Origin: Acidobacteriaceae bacterium | GTDB taxonomy: Bacteria > Acidobacteriota > Terriglobia > Terriglobales > Acidobacteriaceae | Assembly (NCBI GenBank): GCA_030838305.1 | Contig: JAUTWY010000419.1 | Location: forward strand, 1-11,518 | Length of the DNA stretch: 11,518 nucleotides | Reading direction: 5' to 3' | Shown: positions 6,613-11,518 of the stretch, piece by piece | Layout of the letters: each line of letters starts with the position of its first letter | How positions within the stretch are numbered: the first letter of the stretch is position 1 | Translations under genes and position numbers: made by a program | The notes under the pieces: generated by a model | The model's input: the letters and a program-made list of their open reading frames with translations, nothing else | What the model was told of the DNA's origin: nothing | Database searches by the model: none

Positions 6613-6618
6613 ATTGTA
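6613..6618 (-). promoter_or_regulatory. Candidate -10 element for the que genes
   Basis: TACAAT on the minus strand, preceded by GCGC, lies 59 bases upstream of the preferred queD start. No good -35 hexamer is found 16-18 bases further upstream, so this is a half-site only. The same ten bases, GCGCTACAAT, recur upstream of the radical SAM gene. Confidence 0.3.
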
Positions 6619-6641
6619 GCGCGGTATGGGCCTATTGAGGC

Positions 6642-6671
6642 TTGACTGACCTCGGGTTCTACAGGTAGTTT
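6642..6671 (+). promoter_or_regulatory. Candidate promoter of the secreted hydrolase gene
   Basis: TTGACT (6642-6647) is a good -35 match. An 18-base spacer leads to TAGTTT (6666-6671), a poor -10 match. Transcription would then begin about 30 bases before the ATG at 6707. The region also carries the divergent que leader. Weak -10, so low confidence. Confidence 0.3.
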
Positions 6672-6706
6672 GCCTATTCGATTCTCTTGTTGAACCAGGA
6701 GCACCT

Positions 6707-8662
6707 ATGTTCCGCCGCGATCTGTCGGTCCTTGTTTTCGTTCTTTTTGTTTTTTTCACCCTGGCTGTTTCTGCCCAAAACAAGCCCGAAACGCCGGACT
6801 ACGACGTCAAGGAACACTACACGAAGTATGAGTACAGAATCCCCATGCGCGACGGAGTGCACCTCTTCACCTCCGTATACGTGCCCAAGGATAGTTGGCA
6901 TTCCTATCCATTTCTGATTGACCGGACACCTTATAGCGTTGGGCCCTATGGCGTGGATCTCTACCGCAAGCAGCTCGGCCCTTCGGTTGACTTCGACAAG
7001 GCGGGATACATCTTCGTGTTCCAGGACGTACGCGGCCGCTACATGTCGGAGGGTACGTTCCTCGAGATGCGTCCGCATATCGACAACAAGAAATCTAAAC
7101 AGGATGTGGACGACGCCAGCGATCTCTACGACTCGATCGATTGGCTGCTCAAGAACGTGCCGGGCAACAACGGCAATGCCGGCATTTGGGGGATTTCGTA
7201 TCCTGGATTTTTTACCTCCGCGAGCATCATCGACTCGCATCCGGCATTGAAGGCGGCTTCGCCACAGGCCCCCATGACTGATCTATTCATGGGCGACGAT
7301 GCTTACCATGGCGGGGCGTTCATGCTCAGCGCCAACTTCGGTTTCTATAGCTTTTTCAAGCCGCAGGAGAATCCGCAGTTGCCGCCGAAGACTCCTGTGT
7401 CATTCGATTACGGCACCAAGGATGGGTATGAGTTCTATCTGAACGCGGGGCCGCTCTCCAATCTTTCGCAATATCTTGAAGGCAGGAGTGCGCTTTGGGA
7501 TGACCAGGTCAAGCACGATACGTACGACGATTATTGGAAGGCGCGCAATCTTGCTCCGCACATGAAGAACATTCATTGCGCCGTGCTCACCGTGGGTGGA
7601 TGGTTCGACGCGGAAGACCTGCAAGGTCCATTCAGCACGTTCCACGCCGTCGACAAATACAACTCCGGAATCTTTAATGCGCTGGTGATTGGTCCCTGGG
7701 TGCACGGTGGTTGGGCGCGGTATGACGGCGAGCACCTTGGACGCGTGGAGTTCTCGTTCAATACCGGCGATTATTACCGGAAAAACATTCTGTTTCCGTT
7801 TTTCGAGCAGTATCTTAAGGGGAACAGCGACGCGAAACTTCCGAAGGCTTATGTTTTTGAGACCGGCACGAATGTGTGGCGACGGTATTCTGCGTGGCCT
7901 CCGAAAGAGGCCGAGGCGAAGACGCTCTATTTCAGAGCGGGAGGCGGACTCTCGTTCGATCCGCCCGCTTCCGAATCGCCCGCCTTCGATGAATACGTGA
8001 GCGATCCGGCCAAGCCGGTACCTTTTGTGAACTACACCTCGACGAGCGTGCCGCAGGAATACATGCTTTCCGACCAGCGGTTTGCGGATAGCAGGACCGA
8101 TGTTCTGGTTTATGAAACGCCAGTGCTGCAGGAAGATATCACCATTGCCGGGCCGATCTCTCCGCGACTCTTCGTTTCGACGACTGGAACGGATTCCGAC
8201 TGGGACGTGAAGCTGATCGATGTGTACCCCACTGATTACCCCGACAGCAAGTTTGACGAGCCTAAGCCGGAAGACAAGGGCAAGCCGCGGACCGACGTGC
8301 CGCCGCCCTCGTTCAACATGGGCGGATACCAGCAACTGGTGCGCGGGGAGCCTTTTCGTGGAAAGTTTCGTCATAGTTTTGAAAAGCCGGAGCCCTTCAC
8401 GCCCGGCAAGGTCGAGGAAATCGACTTCCACATGCAGGATGTCAACCATACCTTCCGGCGCGGTCACCGGATTATGGTGCAGGTGCAGAGCTCCTGGTTC
8501 CCGCTCACCGACCGCAACCCGCAAACCTTCGTCAACATTCCTGATGCCAAACTTTCAGACTTTGTGAAAGCCACTGAGCGCGTTTACCACGCGGAGGGGC
8601 AGGCTTCGGGAATTGTGCTGGGAGTGCTGCGTAGTCCGGGAGCTGCGGAAGAACACAAGTAG
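6707..8662 (+). CDS. Secreted CocE/NonD-family acyl hydrolase (alpha-amino-acid ester hydrolase-like, S15 fold)
   Basis: The 651-residue product begins with a signal peptide (MFRRDLSVLVFVLFVFFTLAVSA, cleavage likely near 23), so it is exported. The alpha/beta-hydrolase core matches the alpha-amino-acid ester hydrolase and glutaryl-acylase type: RIPMRDGVHLFTSVYVP (44-60), DRTPYS with probable oxyanion Tyr76 (72-77), FQDVRGRYMSEG (105-116), nucleophile Ser164 in GIWGISYPGF, PMTDLFMGDDAYHGGAF (189-205), Asp301 in VGGWFDAED and His333 in GPWVHGGW. The C-terminal jelly-roll domain runs from about residue 390 on (ITIAGPISPRLFVSTTGTDSDWDVKLIDVYP; GHRIMVQVQSSWFP). Substrates are likely amino-acid esters, amides or beta-lactam-like acyl compounds, but family members vary, so specificity is open. 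The ATG follows AGGAGC. It stands alone: divergent from queD and convergent with the next gene. Confidence 0.92.
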   Translation: MFRRDLSVLVFVLFVFFTLAVSAQNKPETPDYDVKEHYTKYEYRIPMRDGVHLFTSVYVPKDSWHSYPFLIDRTPYSVGPYGVDLYRKQLGPSVDFDKAGYIFVFQDVRGRYMSEGTFLEMRPHIDNKKSKQDVDDASDLYDSIDWLLKNVPGNNGNAGIWGISYPGFFTSASIIDSHPALKAASPQAPMTDLFMGDDAYHGGAFMLSANFGFYSFFKPQENPQLPPKTPVSFDYGTKDGYEFYLNAGPLSNLSQYLEGRSALWDDQVKHDTYDDYWKARNLAPHMKNIHCAVLTVGGWFDAEDLQGPFSTFHAVDKYNSGIFNALVIGPWVHGGWARYDGEHLGRVEFSFNTGDYYRKNILFPFFEQYLKGNSDAKLPKAYVFETGTNVWRRYSAWPPKEAEAKTLYFRAGGGLSFDPPASESPAFDEYVSDPAKPVPFVNYTSTSVPQEYMLSDQRFADSRTDVLVYETPVLQEDITIAGPISPRLFVSTTGTDSDWDVKLIDVYPTDYPDSKFDEPKPEDKGKPRTDVPPPSFNMGGYQQLVRGEPFRGKFRHSFEKPEPFTPGKVEEIDFHMQDVNHTFRRGHRIMVQVQSSWFPLTDRNPQTFVNIPDAKLSDFVKATERVYHAEGQASGIVLGVLRSPGAAEEHK

Positions 8663-8722
8663 CAGGGTTCAAATCGGACGAAAGCGGAAAGCACACTCAG
8701 AGCGTCCTGGTGTCGATCTGCG

Positions 8723-9088
8723 CTAGTCCGTTCTTGTGAAGCCGCCGGAGTCTGGCAATCGAGGCTGAGTGCGCGGGAAAGCCCGAGCTTGGTGAAAGCC
8801 AGTGAGGATGGCGCCCGTGAGCGAAGACAGCCCGGCAAATAATTGGGCTGGTTCGTAGAATCGCGGGAATATCGGTATCAACATAGAGGCGAAGAAAAGC
8901 ACAACAAGGAACACCATGAACATGCGCCATGCGGTGCGCCACGGAAAAGCGCTGCGCCTAAAGATTACCCACAGGCATGCGAGTACGAGTCCAAGGAGCA
9001 TTGCGGCACAGACTGTATCACAAACCCGAAAGTAGATTGCCCCTATGTCCGGCATTTCGGCCGCCAGCTGCGCTACAATTACGGCCAT
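8723..9088 (-). CDS. Small membrane protein of unknown function
   Basis: I do not recognise a family. The 121-residue product has two clear membrane segments, about 25-43 (CDTVCAAMLLGLVLACLWVI) and 56-75 (MFMVFLVVLFFASMLIPIF). They are joined by a short basic loop (FRRSAFPWRTAWR), so by the positive-inside rule both ends should face outward. A weaker hydrophobic stretch lies at 82-98, and the tail is polar and basic. The ATG at 9088 was chosen because AGGAGG lies eight bases upstream; an ATG two codons earlier (9094) has that site only two bases away. The good Shine-Dalgarno and clean topology support a real gene. It is divergent from the radical SAM gene (63 bases between starts) and convergent with the hydrolase gene (60 bases between stops). 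Confidence 0.65.
   Translation of the reverse strand: MAVIVAQLAAEMPDIGAIYFRVCDTVCAAMLLGLVLACLWVIFRRSAFPWRTAWRMFMVFLVVLFFASMLIPIFPRFYEPAQLFAGLSSLTGAILTGFHQARAFPRTQPRLPDSGGFTRTD
9074..9079 (+). promoter_or_regulatory. Candidate -10 element for the radical SAM gene
   Basis: TACAAT on the plus strand, inside GCGCTACAAT, lies 72 bases before the radical SAM start and within the first codons of the divergent membrane-protein gene. No convincing -35 is seen 16-18 bases upstream. The shared ten bases with the que leader are the main reason to list it. Confidence 0.25.
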
Positions 9089-9151
9089 TCGCATCGCCTC
9101 CTGGAGTAACCCGCGCCTGTGGGATCACAGCGAGGCAGTAAGGACTGGTCC

Positions 9152-10639
9152 ATGAACGTCCTGTTGCTTTCCATGCCGGATTCTTTCGAACACATGCCCC
9201 CGGTCGGGATCCGCATGCCCAATGGTGCGCTCACGTCGCTGGCGGGAAACGTTGACCCGCAGCATCGTGTGGCGGTAGCCGACTTGATCCTGGTCCATCG
9301 TCGGGTTCGCGAAACTGTCACTCGGCTTGTCCGCGAGCTGGATCCGGAGGTGGTCGGACTATCCGTCATGACGTTTCAGCGTCGTACGGCCGCGCGCATC
9401 ATCGAACTGGTCCGCGGGCTGCGGCCGGGAACGAAAATTGTCGTAGGCGGCTACGATCCCAGCTTGGCTCCGGAAGGGTACGAGAATATGGGTGTCGATT
9501 ATCTGGTGCGCAGCGAGGGAGAAGTGACTTTCCGCGAATTGTTGCGCGCGATTGAGGCGAGGGCCGGCTTCGAGCGGATTTGCGGACTCTCCTACCTCAG
9601 CGGCGAGGGCTGGGTGCACAATCCCCCCCGGCCGCCGCATCGGCTGGAAGACAGCGAAATCCGCCCGCCGAACCGTGATGCCCGCGTGCTGAAAGGATAC
9701 ACGCTGCTGGGCCGGCAAGTGGATGTGATCGAGACCTCACGGGGCTGCACTTACGACTGCAGTTTCTGTTCCATCATTGAGATGCGCGGACGCAATTTTC
9801 ACACGTACTCTTTTGACCGAGTGTTGGCCGATATTTGCGATGCCCGCGACCATGGCGCCCGCACCATTTTCCTGGTGGACGACAACATTACATTGAACGT
9901 TAAACGTTTCGAGGCTCTATGTGAGGCCATTATTGCGGCCGGGCTGCACACGATTGACTACTTTGTGCAGGGCATGACTTCCGCCATTGCGAACCACGGC
10001 GAAACTCTTGCGCCTCTGATGCGGCGGGCAGGGTTCCGCTACGTTTTTCTGGGCATCGAAAACATCCTGGAAAACGATCTGGAATTTCTGAAGGCTTCCG
10101 CTAAGAACACCGAGCGCACCGACGGCCACGACACCGGCAACGCCACGCTCAAAGCCATCGATTACTTGCACCGCAACCAGATGTTGGTGGTCGGCGGATT
10201 AATCGTTGGCAGTCCGGGCGATACGCGAGAGTCCATCGAAGCCAACCTTGAGTTCGCCCGCCGCTATGTGGATTGGCCCTACATCCAGCATCCAACGCCA
10301 TACCCGCGCACGCCCATGACAAAAGATTTTCGCGATCAAGGGTTGATCATGAATGAGCGGCTCGATGAATATGACGGCACCACTGCCGTGGTCCGCACCG
10401 AACACTTACCGGCGGAGGAAGTGGAATTCCTGCGCTGGAAAGCCGAACGCTGGATGAAGGTTCACCACATACCCGCGGCTCTACGGCATGATCCGGGGTT
10501 CGTGCTGTTCCGGGGCTGGAAGATGCTGCGGCATACGTTTCGGGGAAGCTCGATCCGCTCCGCCCTGGGGCTGGAGAGTCAGAAGAAGGTGTTTCAACGG
10601 TATCGGGAGATTCGGCGGGCCGAGCGGGAGTACATGTGA
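9152..10639 (+). CDS. Cobalamin-binding-domain radical SAM protein, substrate unknown
   Basis: The 495-residue protein has a Rossmann-like N-terminal domain of the B12-binding radical SAM class (1-135). It includes VVGLSVMTFQRRTAARIIELV (67-87), IVVGGYDPSLAPEGYENMG (96-114) and DYLVRSEGEVTFRELL (116-131; most relatives have GEGE). A linker follows (NPPRPPHRLED, 157-167), then the radical SAM core with Cys199, Cys203 and Cys206 in SRGCTYDCSFC, FLVDDNITLN (240-249), FLGIENILE (299-307) and GGLIVGSPGDT (348-358). The family includes BchE-type cyclases, hopanoid methylases and class B methyltransferases; no DxHxxG cobalamin motif is seen, so cobalamin binding is inferred from architecture. Few other cysteines exist, so auxiliary clusters are unlikely. 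The basic C-terminus is helical. The ATG at 9152 follows AAGGA; an upstream GTG at 9119 lacks support. I cannot name the product. Confidence 0.85.
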   Translation: MNVLLLSMPDSFEHMPPVGIRMPNGALTSLAGNVDPQHRVAVADLILVHRRVRETVTRLVRELDPEVVGLSVMTFQRRTAARIIELVRGLRPGTKIVVGGYDPSLAPEGYENMGVDYLVRSEGEVTFRELLRAIEARAGFERICGLSYLSGEGWVHNPPRPPHRLEDSEIRPPNRDARVLKGYTLLGRQVDVIETSRGCTYDCSFCSIIEMRGRNFHTYSFDRVLADICDARDHGARTIFLVDDNITLNVKRFEALCEAIIAAGLHTIDYFVQGMTSAIANHGETLAPLMRRAGFRYVFLGIENILENDLEFLKASAKNTERTDGHDTGNATLKAIDYLHRNQMLVVGGLIVGSPGDTRESIEANLEFARRYVDWPYIQHPTPYPRTPMTKDFRDQGLIMNERLDEYDGTTAVVRTEHLPAEEVEFLRWKAERWMKVHHIPAALRHDPGFVLFRGWKMLRHTFRGSSIRSALGLESQKKVFQRYREIRRAEREYM

Positions 10640-10670
10640 AATCTCGGAACCCTCTCCTGGGAGAAGAAGG

Positions 10671-11016
10671 ATAAATTCGCTCCTGTCATTCTGGTGGATT
10701 TGTTGGTTCGGAATCATTGGAGCATTTCTTTACATTGGCGGTTTGGAGTAGAGGGACGAGTCTGCCCCAGGGGGAGCAGCGTCCCAGTTCTCGCGAATGC
10801 GTTTTGATCGTCACGAGTCTCTTGTGGATATTCCTGTTGGCCACGGACGCGAAGTTGCACCGGCGAGTCGATGGAGATCAGAGTAAGCAGGCGCTTGTCG
10901 ACGCACTCAGCGTGACTGTCTCGCGATCTTTACGATTCTGGGAATCTTCTTTTTCGTAAATGTTGCACCACGCGTTCGATGATGCGTGGCGTGTTGTGCC
11001 CCAGGGCAGGTTCCGG
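10671..11016 (+). pseudogene. Probable frameshifted remnant of a small membrane-protein gene
   Basis: No intact gene fits here, but coherent peptide pieces appear in shifting plus frames. The first is LLSFWWICWFGIIGAFLYIGGL, ending near 10746. The second, from about 10749, is WSRGTSLPQGEQRPSSRE then CVLIVTSLLWIFLLATDAKL and VDGDQSKQALVDALSVTV, to 10920. The third is AIFTILGIFFFVNVAPRV (10923-10976). The fourth is DDAWRVVPQGRFR (from 10978). Restoring one base near 10746 (GGL-WSRG) and one near 10921 (VTV-F-AIFTILG) would give a continuous protein with three membrane segments; a further shift lies at about 10977. The start is unclear. This could be gene decay or sequencing indels. The reconstruction is inference from reading frames, without homologue comparison. 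Apart from this I see nothing in 10640-11027. Confidence 0.4.
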
Positions 11017-11027
11017 ATGGTCGGATT

Positions 11028-11518
11028 TTATAGCTCAGAACTCGCGCCGAAGAACTCCTCGACCACCCGCATGTCCGTAGTCTTCTTGTAATTCGGCAAG
11101 CTCTCAAGAAACACTCTGCCATATTGCTTCTTCAGGATGCGGTTGTCGAGCAACACCAGCAAGCCGCGGTCGTGCAGCGATCGGATAAGGCGTCCGAATC
11201 CTTGTTTCAGCGTGATCACCGCCGCCGGCACTTGATACTGAAAAAACGCGTTGCCGCCATCGGCGTCGATTGCCTTCACACGCGCGGCCACAACCGGGTC
11301 GCTGGGCACCGCGAACGGCAGACGATCGATGATGACGCAACTCAACTGCTCGCCTTGCACATCCACACCCTGCCAGAACGACGAGGTGGCAAACAAGACC
11401 GCATTCGAAGTCCGTCGGAATTCCTCCAAGAGTGCATTTTTGGGAGCGTCTCCCTGCAGGAATAGCGGGAATGGGAGCTGAGAACACAGTCGTTGATGAA
11501 TTTCCTTCATTTGTGCGA
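11028..11518 (-). CDS. DinG/YoaA-type ATP-dependent DNA helicase (C-terminal part)
   Basis: The gene enters from the right edge, so its N-terminus, Walker A and any iron-sulfur cysteines are outside the window. About 162 codons are visible, ending at the TAA at 11030-11028. They carry the second RecA-like domain of XPD/DinG-like superfamily 2 helicases: LFLQGDAPKNALLEEFRR, then motif V-type ATSSFWQGVDVQGEQLSCVII, the family's DRLPFAVPSDPVV block, and motif VI-type LKQGFGRLIRSLHDRGLLVLLDNRI with the expected Gln, Gly, Arg and Arg. The final FLESLPNYKKTTD is also typical of DinG C-termini. These enzymes unwind DNA in repair and in resolving R-loops or G-quadruplexes. The exact subfamily (DinG, YoaA, or an exonuclease fusion) cannot be told from this part. 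Confidence 0.9.
   Translation of the reverse strand, partial: AQMKEIHQRLCSQLPFPLFLQGDAPKNALLEEFRRTSNAVLFATSSFWQGVDVQGEQLSCVIIDRLPFAVPSDPVVAARVKAIDADGGNAFFQYQVPAAVITLKQGFGRLIRSLHDRGLLVLLDNRILKKQYGRVFLESLPNYKKTTDMRVVEEFFGASSEL

Noticed and set aside
6674..7240. Open frame of 188 codons on the minus strand at the hydrolase 5' end
   Set aside because: It opposes the signal peptide and conserved N-terminal core of the hydrolase and has no recognisable features.
7400..8524. Long open frame of 374 codons on the minus strand inside the hydrolase gene
   Set aside because: It is fully antisense to a gene with intact catalytic motifs; its translation is rich in Arg, Val and His with no domain, as expected of a shadow frame in GC-rich coding DNA.
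9152..10639. Assignment of the radical SAM protein as tetraether synthase or hopanoid C-3 methylase
   Set aside because: The C-terminal half lacks the extra cysteine clusters I would expect of the former, and the N-terminus does not resemble the latter as I remember it; no specific name is justified.
10968..10989. Hairpin CCACGC/GCGTGG with ten-base loop near the helicase gene end
   Set aside because: The stem is short, the loop long, and no T-run follows on the minus strand, so it is not convincing as a terminator.
1..11518. CRISPR arrays, tRNA or rRNA genes, insertion-sequence ends, phage genes
   Set aside because: No regularly spaced repeats, cloverleaf-like sequences, transposase-like frames or phage motifs were seen on either strand by eye.

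Overview
The window reads as a stretch of ordinary chromosome from a moderately GC-rich, Gram-negative, soil-type bacterium. Protein style (a PilT-like ATPase with a C-terminal ARTRECIEKG segment, a secreted carboxypeptidase-regulatory/TPR protein, an S15-type acyl hydrolase) most resembles Acidobacteriota of the Koribacter/Terriglobus type. That placement is from memory of family style, not from a search. No plasmid, phage, CRISPR, tRNA or rRNA signals were found.

Region by region: 1-3188 (minus strand) holds, in transcription order, a PilT/PilU-like ATPase, moeA, moaC and the first 30 codons of a response regulator that runs off the left edge. MoaC makes cyclic pyranopterin monophosphate and MoeA inserts molybdenum, so this is a partial molybdenum-cofactor block; moaA, moaE, mobA and others are not here. 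3352-4560 (minus) is a secreted TPR protein with a clear intrinsic terminator behind it. 4639-6553 (minus) is a preQ0 block, queD-queE-queC, which converts dihydroneopterin triphosphate to 6-carboxytetrahydropterin, then 7-carboxy-7-deazaguanine, then preQ0. A repeat-rich spacer separates queD from queE, while queE and queC overlap by four bases.

6707-8662 (plus) is a secreted alpha-amino-acid-ester-hydrolase/CocE-type enzyme with an intact Ser-Asp-His triad. It converges with a small membrane protein of unknown function (8723-9088, minus), which is divergent from a cobalamin-binding-type radical SAM enzyme of unknown substrate (9152-10639, plus). 10640-11027 has no intact gene but contains what looks like a frameshifted membrane-protein gene. 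The right edge (11028-11518, minus) is the C-terminal part of a DinG/YoaA-type helicase.

I see no clearly new multi-gene system. The points most worth a second look are an extra segment of about 20 residues inside MoeA, loss of the second His-box histidine in the PilT-like ATPase, the inverted-repeat element inside the que operon, the decayed membrane gene, and the orphan radical SAM/membrane-protein pair.
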